A program made the translations under genes and the position numbers. The notes beneath the pieces are model-generated. The model saw nothing but the letters and a program-made list of their open reading frames with translations, made no database searches and was not told where the DNA came from. From Adiantum capillus-veneris (taxonomy: Eukaryota; Streptophyta; Polypodiopsida; Polypodiales; Pteridaceae), in assembly GCA_014529385.2 (NCBI GenBank), contig CM043944.1, positions 84,355,384 to 84,419,383 of the forward strand: a stretch of DNA of 64,000 nt, given 5' to 3'. Positions 34,396-52,111 of the stretch are shown piece by piece (position 1 is the first letter of the stretch; every line of letters begins with the position of its first letter).

Positions 34396-36619
34396 TCAGT
34401 GTGCCTCTGGTGTGAGACAGAGGGAGCTCTGCTGTGGGGGTGGCTCTTGCGGCTGTCCCGTGTCTGCTCTGAAGAAGTCTGTAATCCGTCTTTGAGACTG
34501 GTTAGCCTCACCATTCATCAGGCTCTCTCTGTGTCTGCGCAGCTCGAGCAAGAACGAACCCAGGCATCTTTGATCTTCGTATCCCATTACTCTTGAGAGT
34601 GGTCCAAAACCCTCTCTGAACAAGCAATGGAAGCGGCCTCGTATCTCGTAGTAGACGGGGCAGCAGCATGTATAATGCAGCTGTCTCAGGTTCCATGTCA
34701 CACAAGGGGCATGTCCTGGCCTCTGCTGGTACTCCGCTGTATCTCCCGGTTTCAATCCGCAGCTGGTGAGACGATGTGCGTAACTGGCCAATAGCACACC
34801 GTATCCCATGAGACAGGTGGGTATCCATGTATCCCAGTCTCATCACAAAACCATCTTCCGTAAGCTGGAGAAGGTGGTCTCTGTAGAGAGCCATCTTCAT
34901 GCCCAGTTCTTGTGCTGGTTGTATCCATGTCTCCTGGTGTCTAGCTGGGTCAGGTCTTGGCGGATGAGCTTGGTGATCTCCGACTGTGTAAGAATGAGAG
35001 ATGGTGCATCCAATGAGTACTGGAATGGTGGCAGCCTATCTATGCTGAACCCATGCGCCTGAAACCATGATGTCATCTCCCCATACCAGCATGTTGTATC
35101 TCCTTGTATGGCTAACTATCGAGAGGACTCAAGTGCTATGCGAGCATAGCTGTCTCTGGGAAGTTCCCATGTGCAGTTTATGAAGGAGACTGATCTGGTG
35201 AGCGCCTCTACCACTAGTGGGGGGGCCGCCAGCTCTGCTCGGATTATGGCCCGTGGTACTGATGCCTTGGCTCTAATGAGCCGCGAGATCATAGAGACGA
35301 GAGGTTTCTCCATGTTCCCCCATCCGTCTGTGCGACCTGGCCTCCCGTGGTGATCCAATGAAGGTCCCCATATGTCAGCCCCATAGAGCAATGCTGAGGC
35401 CACCAAGGTGTCAAAGAGCCAGAGCTTTGTCCAGGGTTCCTGAAACTGAACCTGCGAACACATCCTCTCCAATCTACCCAATGCTGCGTGGGCTCTAGTC
35501 AGTCTGGTCTCTGCTGCTCTTCTGAGTGAGAATGTGGGTCCAGTAAAAACCACTCCAAGGTAAGTGTAAGCGTCTGTGTACTCCACAATCTCCTGGCCGT
35601 ATGTGAATGTAGGTGCTGATCTCCTGATCCACTGTGGGGTGGTATTAAACACCATAACCTTGGTTTTACCAAGGTTGACAGACAAACCACTTTCGTGGGC
35701 AAACGTATGCAAAGCATCCAATTGGCATTGCATTCCCTCTGGGGATTCGGAGATCAACACGATATCGTCCACATATAACAAAAGTGGAATCCATGTCCCT
35801 GCCAACTGTGCACCTTTATCCCCGTCCCTGTCAATGTAGTCAGAAACCTCATCCACATACATACCGAAAAGAGTAGGAGAGAGCGGGCAACCCTGCTTCA
35901 CCCCAATAGTGGAGTGAACCGGTATTGACAGTCCCTCCGGGGTGCGTACATGCCCTACTACTGATCTGTATAATGCCATGATCCCCCAAATGAGCTCTGT
36001 GGGTACTCCCATTTCATGTAATCTGCGCATCAATCTAGCTCTGGGTACTGTGTCAAAAGCTTTGCGGAAGTCCACAAAGCTACAGTAGATCCGTCTCCCA
36101 TGAGATCTGCCTTCCTCGATGATGGCCCTGAGTGTCAAGATGTGGTCAAGAGTAGAGAAGCCTCTCCTGAACCCTGCCTGCCCAATTGCCTGCAGTCCTT
36201 CCCTCTCTGCCCATCTACTCAGTTGTTGCTCAAGAATGGATGCATACAATCTTGCCAGTGTGTGCCTTATCATAATAGTGCGATAGTTCCCAGGCTCCAT
36301 GGGGTCTCCTGATTTGAAGATAGGTACAATCGTAGATAGGCTCCAAGTGTCCGGTAGGCCCTCACACATGGCACGGTTAAACATAACTGCTAGAAGCTTT
36401 GCTAGTAAGTCTTTGGCATGCATGAAATGCTCAGCGACTAGGCCCTCATGATCATATGCTCTCCCAGTCTTCATCCTGTCAATAGCTTTTTTCACCATCT
36501 CAGCGGTGAAAAAGACACATGTGTGTGGGCATGGGTCAGGGGGGTTGGGGAGGGGCGACTGTCTAGGTACTGTGTACAAAGATGATGCGTACTGACCCTA
36601 GGTCTCTGTGGAGGAAATA

Positions 36620-36654
<35 letters not shown>

Positions 36655-37866
36655 GCTCATGAAAGAGCCGCCACGCCTCACGCGACTCCTGACTCAAGAA
36701 TAGCTAATATAGATCCTGCTCGAGTCGAGCCAAAAAAGCCCTCTTCTTCCGCCGCACCAGGCGTCGGAAGTTCATCTGTGACTGTCTGTGAGTGACGTCC
36801 CCCAACAGCACCTCCCTCTGAAGTCTGGCTCTAGTCAGGCAGCACTCCTCATCGTACCAACTGTTCTGAGGCATGCTCTCAGATCGACGGCTCTGCTCAG
36901 GCTGGGTGTGTGGGTATGCTTCTGCTGCTGCCTCATGTAATGTCTGTGTCAGTATAGTAGTTAGCTCCTCCAGAGGTCGCCCCGGGTCCTCTATGCATAG
37001 GCGTCTGTAGATTCCGTCCATGTATACAGAGTCCGTCTCCTTTGTGAATGTGTAGCGAGTAGGGGCTGCTACTCGTGGCCTGTGTGCTACACTGAACTGG
37101 AAGGAGATGGTCATTGACACCAGAGTATGATCCACTGCCACCCCGACCGGTCTGGGCCCAACTGTGAGATCCTGGATACTAGAGATGAGGTTCGGTTGTG
37201 CCATGACATAGTCCACCGTGCTGGCTCCATGTCTGTGTGGGAAGCATGTAAAACCTCCCGCAGCAGGAAATCTCTGTAGGCCGTTCAAGATGGCCAATCC
37301 ATGTGCAGTGCCCATTTCTATCAGGTGTCGCCCATACTCAGTATATTCCATATCGTGTGATAGTCTGGAAAGGCCCGTTTCTGCCACATCTATCTCTCTT
37401 AGCATCTCCTCTGAAGTATCATAAAACACTGCCCGGTGATGGGCAGTCCTAGCATTGAAGTCCTCAAGGATGATAATGTCACCGTCCCTAGAGAACTCCC
37501 ATATGTCATCATCCAAAATAGAGAAAGGGGACTGTCCTCTGGGTGGTGCATAAACTGATGTACTCGGGGGGAAGTAACAAATAGCTAGATAGAGGTATCT
37601 GCTTTCAGTCTCACCCACATGTACCTAGCCTGCTCGTCCCTGCGGGCTATATGTATCAATGGCTGCAGATCCTCTCTAAATAACAATGCCACTCCTCCCG
37701 AGCCCCACCCTCTGTGCTCTGAGCGTGTCTCCTGTTTGTAGGCTGTCTCCCACCTGTATCCACTCATGTGAGGCATGGATTGCCCAGGGGCCTGGTGTGT
37801 CTCAGAGTAGAAGATGATGTCTCTTACAGTAAAGCTGTCCTCAAAAGCACCCACATCAAGACGCAT
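34396..37866 (-). pseudogene. LINE L4 ORF2: endonuclease-RT
   Basis: Endonuclease (37866-36704): FYSETHQAP, YLYLAICYFPPS, IILEDFNAR (Gly of GDFN changed to Glu), STVDYVM and VDHTLV. A C29 run on the coding strand (36623-36651) sits in the linker. RT (36579-35116, 487 codons open): [33 protein letters not shown] and catalytic LLYVDDIVLISE, then SVNLGKTKVMVF. The C-terminal part (34900-34396) has CPLCDMEPE, the start of a CCHC finger whose second half is garbled. RT copies the LINE RNA from the nicked target. Clade uncertain; the motifs are not those of typical plant L1. Confidence 0.88.
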
Positions 37867-37923
37867 AGATCCATTGCAGTTCTAGGCAGCTACTTTGAGT
37901 GTGGTCCCATAAGACTCGCACCG

Positions 37924-38819
37924 TCATGTGGAGCGTCGCTCAAGTATTACCACTTTTTTGTCTCGGTAAAAAGCGATCTTGCCTTTTCCCCTTGCCGCTC
38001 TAATCTCCGGCATTACTTCCTGCATATGAGCAATCTGTGAGAGGGTGAGATCATCCCCGAGAAAGATGCCAGTCTCTTTAAGAGCTGGTCTTTTCTTCAA
38101 GAATGACTTCTTTGCCTTCATGGAGGGAAAACGGAGGATGAGTGCTCTTTCTTTTGAGGTTTCTCCACTGCCTCCATTTTTCTTTATGTTGCCCACTCTC
38201 CATGCCCTTGTGTGTGTCGGCTCATGAATCCCCATCAAGGCTGTGAGTTCTTTTACTTCTTCGTCCACATTGCCTTTGTCTTTAAGACCCCAAATTCTCA
38301 CATGTACAGCGCGCACCCTTCTCCTCTGCTCCTCCTCTAGTGTCTGGTTAATGATGTTGTTGGGTGTGGACGTGGGCATTATCTCCTTGTCTTTCCTTTC
38401 TTGGCCACCTTGATCCATTTCTCGGCTTCGTCCGCCTTCTGTTGGGTTTTGGTAAGAACATCCACCCAAGAAGTCGTCATTTCTTTGTGCTGTTCTTCTC
38501 CCTCTTTGATGGCCCGTACTTGTTCCTTGATCGTGTTGATTTCTTCGATTACTGAGGGTTGCAGTTCGCCCTCTTCCAGTGTGTTTCTTGATCGGGCTTC
38601 GGCAAGTTCTTTCTTGAGTGACGCGATCTCTTCCTCTTGGGTCGTCACTCGGTCTTCCAGCGTGCTTATTTTGCTCTCTTGGATCAGAACACGTCCTTCG
38701 AGTATGTTTATTGTGCCCCAGAGACTGCGGTTCATTTTGGTAATGGTCTCCGTCATTTCCTCTTTACATTTTTGAATGGCATTCTCTAGGGGGTCGGCTT
38801 TATCGTTCGTCTTCCTCAT
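37924..38819 (-). pseudogene. LINE L4 ORF1, coiled coil plus RNA-binding region
   Basis: The N-terminal frame (38819-38379) is a long heptad-rich coiled coil (LEGRVLIQESKISTLEDRV, EEEIASLKKELAEA). One frameshift near 38390 leads to the C-terminal frame with RRVRAVHVRIWGLKD, LTALMGIHEPTHTRAWRVG, ALILRFPSMKAKKSFLKKRP and GDDLTLSQIAHMQE, ending near 37924. The layout (coiled coil, then an RRM-like domain) is that of LINE ORF1 proteins that trimerise and bind the element RNA. ORF2 begins about 60 bases later. Confidence 0.82.
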
Positions 38820-39018
38820 GCTTGATCGCCGTCCGCAAGGGGGTTAAATGTACGTGTGCACCCACCCTAGCAGCGGGCACGGCCATTGGACGTGCGGGGG
38901 GGAGTCGGCCGCAAGGGAGTCGCTAGATGCACGTGTGCACCCACCCTAGCGGCGGTCTCGGCGAGTGGTGGAGCGCGACGTGGTACGGCCCGGGGGAGAT
39001 AGCGGTAGTTACAGATTG

Positions 39019-39049
<31 letters not shown>

Positions 39050-39063
39050 GGGGGGGGGGGGGG

Positions 39064-39484
39064 GTGGAAATAAAAAAATATAAAAAATAATTCCCTATGC
39101 ATAGAGGATATACATCCTACGCGTGAAAGAAAAAGGGGGAGGGCAGGGACAATCTACGCGTAGGAGAGGGGGGGGAGAGACATACTACGCGTAGAGAGTG
39201 ATGGCACATGCTACGCGTAGAGAATAGGGGCTAGGGCAACGTGCAGCCGGCGGGGGGGGGGGGATGCTCAGCAGGGCGCCACGGTAGTGCAGCGCGCGAG
39301 CAGGGCAGGGCAGAGGGCGCGCGAGTGCAGGCAGCGTGGGCGCGGGGGTGCGGTGCAGCGGGGACGCGAGGGGGACGGGTCCAACGCGGGTGCGGCAGCG
39401 TGCAGACGGCAGGACGCGGCAGAGGGGTAGTAGGGGGGAGGCAAGTGGGAGGTGCAGGGAGCGCGAGGGGCAGCAGGGGAGGGG
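39064..39484. other. GC-rich block and palindrome array, possible LINE leader
   Basis: 39240-39484 is very G+C and CpG rich on an otherwise AT-balanced background, with a G12 run at 39252. 39094-39220 holds five related palindromes (CTATGCATAG, then CTACGCGTAG three times and one imperfect copy). On the minus strand the block follows (CT)n at 39546-39493, as the C-rich leaders of L6 and L7 follow theirs, so it may be a LINE 5' leader fragment. No gene seen. Confidence 0.45.
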
Positions 39485-39489
39485 AGCGC

Positions 39490-39492
<3 letters not shown>

Positions 39493-39546
<54 letters not shown>
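39493..39546. repeat. (GA)n microsatellite
   Basis: A clean GA run of 54 bp on the 5' side, in LINE orientation, of the GC-rich block. 39547-39713 beyond it shows no repeat that I recognise and is probably kelch-gene intron or 3' flank. Confidence 0.9.
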
Positions 39547-39550
<4 letters not shown>

Positions 39551-39788
39551 AAAACCCAAAGGAATAGCAATAGCAAAGGTCTTTGTTGTACACAAGCCGA
39601 AATTTCCTCAGCATACACCCCCCTTTTTGTTGAACGGCAGTGCCAACACAAGCAAAATTAAAATCCCCTCCCAGAAAAAGAGGCAGTAGTTTGCTCAACT
39701 ACTGAAGTAATCATCTAAAGAAACACAAACAAAACATGTTGACGATTGGTGGGCCCATAGACATATTGCAGTTTGTTAAATGATATAC

Positions 39789-42700
39789 CATTTCTACCCA
39801 GCAGTTTCTACGGGGCTCATAATATTCCACTGCTTTCAAGAACTGGGAGCCATCGTAACCTCCAATAGCATAGCTGTCAAGATAACAAAATTTTAGTTGC
39901 CAAAGCAAGTGCTCCACTCGTTAGACTTCAAGTATTATGACTACATACATCTTTCCCTCCATCGACACTGCAGACAAGCTTCCTCTCCTTCTTGTCATTG
40001 GAGCAACCGCTGTCCATAAGGCTTCACGAGGGTCAAATCGTTCAACCGATCTGAGAAGCAAGCTAAAGAAATTCAATAGAATATAATAATCCATCTGTAA
40101 ATCCAGAGATTTCAGAAGTTCTCTGCAGCATAAAACAGTCCCGTCCATCATTTTTGGTGTTAACATCTGTCAGCTTTCTTATCAATGACATAGGGACTGA
40201 GATGCTTCAAGCCACACATTCATCCTGAGTATGTGGCTTCCAATTCTAAGACATCTAAGAGAGTTTGGCTGTCTAAACACTGGACCCACTGCTTTTTGAA
40301 GCCCTCATAATTTCAAGTAGTAATGATCTTAAAACTGCAATTGTTTATATTGTGATAATACATATCTTGGCAATTCCCAAAAGTACAAGATAATCCCCAC
40401 ACTGACTTTTTTAATTATTTTTGGGTCATTTTTTAGAATTTGGTTCAAAAAACATCTTTCAGTGACCACTATCCTGGGGGCATAGTGGTGTGTTGCAAAA
40501 CTGTCCTTTGCAAAACTAATGAGAATCAAACTGGAATGGTCTCCCAAAAGCTCGAATGTGACTTCAACATACTACAGACAAAAAAGACTGACAGTTTTAC
40601 GGCTTGTTTACTTTTGTTTCAATTAAAAGTGGTGCTTACGCTAGGTACTGCTCATTGTAGCCACCGATAGCATAAAGTGCCCCATTCAACTCTGCAGCTG
40701 CAACACCAAAACGCTTTTCCAAGGAAAACGAGCAGCAAGTCAGCCTTATAACCCTTTGAAACAAAAAACCTGTATTATAACTGAAATCTGATGGCATATA
40801 GAAAAGAACATTGCACTGATAAAAAAGGCGCCCATACACTCTGCCACCAGAATTGACTTTAACACTAGCATCGACAGCTCCACAGCTTGAGGTATCCACT
40901 TATCATTGCAAAGATCACTGTTTTGTGCAAGCACAACACAGAAGCCAGCATTTTAAAAATTTAGCCAATATAAACTCCCAGCTTTGCAGGACCCTACTAG
41001 GTCCAAATAAGAAAGGGTTGCTCGGCAATGGTGCAACATTCCAAATGCAGAAAACCGTGCTCAAGAATTCAAATTGAAGAAAGGTCCCATTATTGACGAG
41101 ACAGTTAAGATCAATAAACTTTATGCATTCCTTCAAAAATATCAGTGATAGAGAAATCCATTGATTATGCAAAATATCGAAGCAGCAATCAGTGGCCGGC
41201 AAATGCACTTTCTGAGGTTTTCTCTTTCATGCACTAAAATTATGGAAAAAGAGAAGTTTGAATTGAGTATAGCCTAGCCTCAAACTTTACCACACTGCCG
41301 TTTACAAGTTGAAAGAGCATGATCCAATCAGCAGTGATAGATGAAATACACTCCAAGGCAGTAAGGATGAGACTCCTCTAAAACCAAGCACAAGTCGAGC
41401 AAGATTAGCACAACTGGAAAAGCCCATGGTTCTCATCACTGCAAAATTTTTCACACAAAGCTATTGTACCTTGGTGATTGGCCTACTCTCTACAAAATGG
41501 GCCAAGTAAACTCTTAGGTTTGATAGGGTATATCAAGTGGTTCATAGAAGACTATGCTAAAATTGTCCCATAGTATATGTTTGCACAGGTAGTCCATCTA
41601 TTCAATAAGCAAACAAGCTTGATCAATGTTTTAAAATATTTAAGTGATTGTCCCATCTGCATTGATGTTTCATGTTCTAGATCCATAACAAACCTTGAAA
41701 GAAAACACCAATTGGCAATGACTATGCAGAAGGTGTTGTTCTGTATCAAGAAGGCTGACATGTTGCATGTGAGAACTGCAGGCTCCAAGATCCTTTAATG
41801 CGGCTTTTATTTAGTCACATCCATGCTTTCTGCCACATAGGACATGGAGAGGCATACTGTGTGCCAAACCATATGAGCGACCTATAAGCAGTGTTGCAAA
41901 AACTCTGAAACCTGTATGTGGCAGAAAGCATGGATGTGACTAAATAAAAGCCCAATGACTAATAGGCATGAGCAACCATCCCCATGAATATGTGAACTAA
42001 CCTGAAGAACCCAAAGAACCTTCAAAACCTCATTCTTCTCTTGATCAAGACCAAGAAAGGAGGAATAACCGAAGAAGTAGGATCAACTGCTATATGCATG
42101 CTGAACTCTTAAGGGCTTCGTCTTTAAGCAACTCTACCCCTCCTCTTTGCTTGCCTTTCCTTTTGTTTCGACCTATTTTCAACCCGTCTCCACTAGTCAT
42201 ATCAAGTCATGACAATGCTACAGCATTACCTACCCATAGCCAAAAGTGCAATGTTTCAGCATGACTAAAACCAGATGGTTGGAAAAATCCTTATGCCAAT
42301 AATTACAGCTTCAATCTTTGAGACTCTTTTGAGCTCCCCCAATGTTTTTGGAAGACCTTGCAACTTTTTTGATCAGTCATGGGTAAGAGGGTGGTTATCT
42401 CTAATCATTGCAAAATTGACTTGCTCGAGGTTATCACAAACACAAAGTTTGTTGGTCTTCTTAGGCACCACAACAATAGGAGACAGTCACACTGTAAGTT
42501 CTGTTTCACAAATGAATTTTGTCTCTAGCAATTAAATGATTTTATCTTTGATTTTCTCAAGGAATTGTCATTGGTCGTTGTTTCTATAGCTACGGTTGAG
42601 TGCATTTGGCTTAGATGCCTTATGGCTGACTTGGGTGTTGGATAGTAGTCTGCCACCACTATCTTTATTGAGAGTCAGAGTGCTTCAGCAGCTGCAAGGA

Positions 42701-44091
42701 ACCTGGTGTTCAATACTCGCACAAAGCACAGTGAGGTGTATTAAACTCTCTACACGCGAGGTCAGCTTCGCTGATGTGCCTACATAGACACATTATGCAC
42801 CTAGGAGCAGTTTGCGTGAATAAGTCCACTTTGATGTTGATATCCTATTTCAATCAAGGTGTCTTGAACCATGTCAATACAGGTAGTGAAAACCTTGCTC
42901 AATATCAAAGATGCTAGTAAGATCCTACTGATTCTGCCTCCAAGTCTTGAGAACAAAACGGTTGTCTTGCTTCCTGAATATAAAGAAAATTTACAAAGAG
43001 AAGCAAAAAATGTGACACCACACCACACCAACGGGGTCGTCAGCTAGTGGTTAGGGTGGATGCGTGGGTGTGTGAAGACCCAGGTTCGATACCCAGCGGC
43101 ATCTTTCAAATTTCAATGAAAAAATATGACACCAGTCTTTGACTGTCAGCTGCCATGGTAGTGGTAAACAGATACTGGCACTACTCGGCCATGATAATAA
43201 CAGATTCAAAATTCAAAATCAGCTAGCGACGGCAGTTGCATGCCCAAGGATACAAATAAATCAAGCACTCAACATCAATCAAGATTTTGCAAGTTTGTTC
43301 AAACACATTATTCCATCTTTTGTCTGCTTTCACAGTGGAACACTGCACACGTGACACACACAGTTCATCCACAAAAAAGAGGGTCACACAATGTGGGACC
43401 ATCTAGTATACAAAACATGTACTTATTACTTCACCATACCTTACTTAACATTGCTGTGGAGCCTATCCACGTTCCAAGATGTGCGTCATAACACTCCACC
43501 TCAGAAAAATAGACCTTGCCAATCCCTCCGCCAACTGCATAAATCCTATCTCCTATGGTTGCTCCGGCCAAACTTCCTTTCTTTTGACTCATTGGAGGAC
43601 ATAAGGACCATTCATCTCTTTCCTGATTATACATTTCCACTGCAAGAAAAAACAAGAAAATATTCTATAAGCCTCAACCTTGTACTACTATTTCTAGTTT
43701 CATAAATCCATAAATTACCCGTGTCAAACCACAAACTCCCGTCTCCCCCACCAAAAACATAAATAGAGCCCATCAGCACACAAGCTGCAGCATAAGACCG
43801 AGGAGTTGACATGGGAGCAGCAGATGCGATCTCATATGTGGCAGGATAAAGCACGTCCACACTATCCAGCCATGAAGAGCTATCGTGCCCACCAAGGAGG
43901 TAAATCTGCTGCCAAGACTCTCCTGCAGTGTCTGCACCAAAATCACCGACTTCCCTCTCACTCAAGGGGAGAGGGTCTGGTTGCTGTGGCATATGATTGC
44001 CTTGTCCACTGCGTTCTAGAAGGTCTTTCATTTGCAAAGACATCCTGCTCATGTCAGATTTTAATCCCTCTAGTTCTGATGCCATTCGAAC
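39789..44091 (-). CDS. kelch-repeat protein, partial host gene (five exons)
   Basis: Exons, minus strand: 44091-43719, 43639-43440, 40713-40640, 40050-39949, 39873-39789. All introns are GT-AG and all four joins keep the frame, completing codons that fit the kelch pattern (DTVEMYNQERDEW, LASVERFDPRE, GKIYAIGGYDG). A short Leu-heptad helix (SDMSRMSLQMKDLLER) precedes five kelch blades with GG pairs (YLLGGHD, YVFGGGDG, YAVGGG, YAIGGYN, YAIGGYDG). The layout recalls plant DCD-kelch proteins annotated as NS1A-binding-protein homologues; the N-terminal DCD exons would lie upstream of 44091 and are not seen. A further splice acceptor at 39715 leads to no kelch-like sequence, so blade 6 is missing. 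Kelch propellers bind partner proteins. No lesion is seen in the five exons. Confidence 0.82.
41505..41575 (+). pseudogene. possible gypsy RT thumb relic
   Basis: One frame reads LGLIGYIKWFIEDYAKIV, resembling the LGL.GYYRRFI motif after the RT palm of gypsy elements. It is short and the flanks are not recognisable, so this is tentative. Confidence 0.35.
41802..41952. repeat. perfect 38-bp inverted repeat with 75-bp loop
   Basis: The left arm 41802-41839 and right arm 41915-41952 are exact reverse complements over 38 bases. AATG occurs just outside each arm (41797-41800 and 41954-41957). It could be a small foldback/MITE or a hairpin-RNA locus. It lies in kelch intron 2. Confidence 0.85.
42580..42800 (+). 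pseudogene. old copia RNase H relic
   Basis: Clearly related to C1 RNase H: TAGCTACGGTTGAGTG, then the frame LMADLGVG, ESQSASAAARNLVFNTRTKH and FADVPT. It carries several stops and indels and is much more diverged than C1 or C2. No LTR is found beside it, so it is an old fragment within kelch intron 2. Confidence 0.7.
43021..43118 (+). mobile_element. short tRNA-derived SINE
   Basis: A 98-bp insert flanked by a 16-bp target duplication that matches at 15 of 16 positions (43005-43020 and 43119-43134, A-rich start). The body has a pol III box A-like CAGCTAGTGGTTAGGG and a box B GGTTCGATACCC at 43083-43094, spaced as in tRNA genes. It is probably a degenerate tRNA head with a very short tail. 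A lone tRNA pseudogene inserted by retroposition is the alternative. Confidence 0.8.
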
Positions 44092-44304
44092 CTGGGACCA
44101 CAGGAAAGTATTAACGCTTCAAAATCTGCCCAAATCATCCATAGATAAGGGGTATATATTAAAAATAGGTATCTTGACTTAAAGGATAATCATTTAAAAT
44201 ACAGGTTTACCATCAAGTATCTAAATTCTTAAGAACACTTCTTCCAAAAGACTTCAAACGTATGAAAATCTAAAAGATTTCAGACATTCAAGGAATTACT
44301 TTTG

Positions 44305-45071
44305 ACACTAGTGGCTTCAGCTATGCTTTACGGAGTTCAGATTTGGGGACCCTCAGTGGACCACCATGGCAGATTTGGTAGCACTGATGAATGGAAATGT
44401 ACGGAGAGGCCTTTGGTCCCTATGATCTCCCGGATGATTCGGGCTAAGGCCTCAGTGCCACATGAGATTATTCGAGCTGAGCTAGCTGGCCCCCCTCTCA
44501 GGGTCGAGGCACTTACTAGATCAATATCCGTCATGCATAATTTATGGGACCTCCCCACAAACAGACATGCTCAGCTAGCCCGAGTCATCCCGACAGCTAT
44601 CGCTACAAGGGGATATAGCATGCTGGTATGGGCAAATGACATCATGGTTTCAGTGACATGGTTTCAGCATGGATGGACTGCCTATGTTCTAGTACTTCTT
44701 GGATGCACCCTCCCTATCTCTCACACGGACAGAGATCACTACACTCATATGTCAGGATCTGATTCAGCTAGACACCAAGAGCACATGGATACAGCCGACG
44801 CAGGAGTTCGGCACGAAGATGGCTTTGTATAGAGAGCATCTTCTCCAACTAACAAAGGATGGATATGTGATCAGACTGGCCTATATGGACACACATTTAT
44901 CCCATGGGATGGGATCACCGCATCAATTAGAGACTGAGACTGGTAAAATTAGGAGAGTACCAGCAGAGGCCAAGATCTGCCAGTTGTGTCATATAGAGCC
45001 AGAGACAGAATTACATCACATTTGTCATTGTCCGGTATACTATGAGATACGAGGCCGCTTTCTATTGACAG
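44305..45071 (+). mobile_element. LINE fragment L5a
   Basis: Starts inside the RT thumb (LVASAMLYGVQIWGPSVDHHGR, after 44305) and runs through MIRAKASVPHEIIRAELAGPP to the C-terminal finger CQLCHIEPETELHHICHC (about 44981). It then joins directly to a second LINE copy in the middle of the finger region. It carries a frameshift near 44700. 44092-44304 is plain kelch intron. Confidence 0.82.

Positions 45072-51741
<6,670 letters not shown>

Positions 51742-51805
<64 letters not shown>
51742..51805. repeat. (TC)n microsatellite, 64 bp
   Basis: A pure TC run joining the 3' end of L6 to the first base of L7 (GCGTCAACACC). Confidence 0.97.
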
Positions 51806-51807
<2 letters not shown>

Positions 51808-52111
51808 GTCAACACCCCCTGCTCGCGCCATGACCTTTTGCTGCTCGCGCGTCACTTGATGAGCTGCTCTGCCTGCCCGCCACTGTCCTCGCCAACCCTG
51901 CCCCACTGCGCAGCCCCTGTACGCATTGAAGCTGCTGTAGCTGTGTGGACCCCCGCCACTGCTGTGGGTCACCCCTGTGCGCACCATTGCAATAAGTGTC
52001 CCGACCCATGAACCAGTCAACTTGTGGGTATCGAGAAGTGGGCTTTCCGTGCGATCGTCACCGACAAGAAACATAACGAATGCCAAGGATAAACAAACAC
52101 CCCCATCCAAG

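Larger units (their letters stand above)
33996..39018 (-). mobile_element. LINE L4, nearly full length
   Basis: On the minus strand: 5' leader (39018-38820), ORF1 (38819-37924), ORF2 with endonuclease, RT and C-terminal zinc finger (37866-34396), then a 3' noncoding region ending AACATTTCATTT followed by a short CTCTCTC. Its 5' end lies directly against (CT)n plus a C26 run (plus strand 39019-39064). About 5.0 kb. The coding strand of every LINE here has (TC)n at one or both ends. Confidence 0.9.
40714..43439 (-). other. kelch gene intron 2 (2.7 kb)
   Basis: Bounded by AAG|GTATGG (donor) and GGAAAAG|CGT (acceptor) on the minus strand. It holds the SINE (43021-43118), a copia relic (about 42580-42800), a perfect inverted repeat (41802-41952) and a possible gypsy relic near 41510. 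The rest is AT-rich and shows nothing. Intron 1 is 79 bp, intron 3 is 589 bp (nothing recognised) and intron 4 is 75 bp. Confidence 0.75.

Noticed and set aside
39241-39552. Long open frames rich in Arg/Gly or Pro/Ala on both strands
   Set aside because: They come from the GC-rich block and the GA run; no motif, and composition alone explains them.
40860-40925. Possible extra kelch exon with CNDKWIPQAVELSM
   Set aside because: Exon 43639-43440 joins directly and in frame to 40713-40640, which completes blade 3; an exon between would break the blade.
43033-43105. Functional tRNA gene
   Set aside because: Box A and box B are present, but the acceptor ends do not pair convincingly and the unit is bounded by a target duplication, so a SINE fits better.
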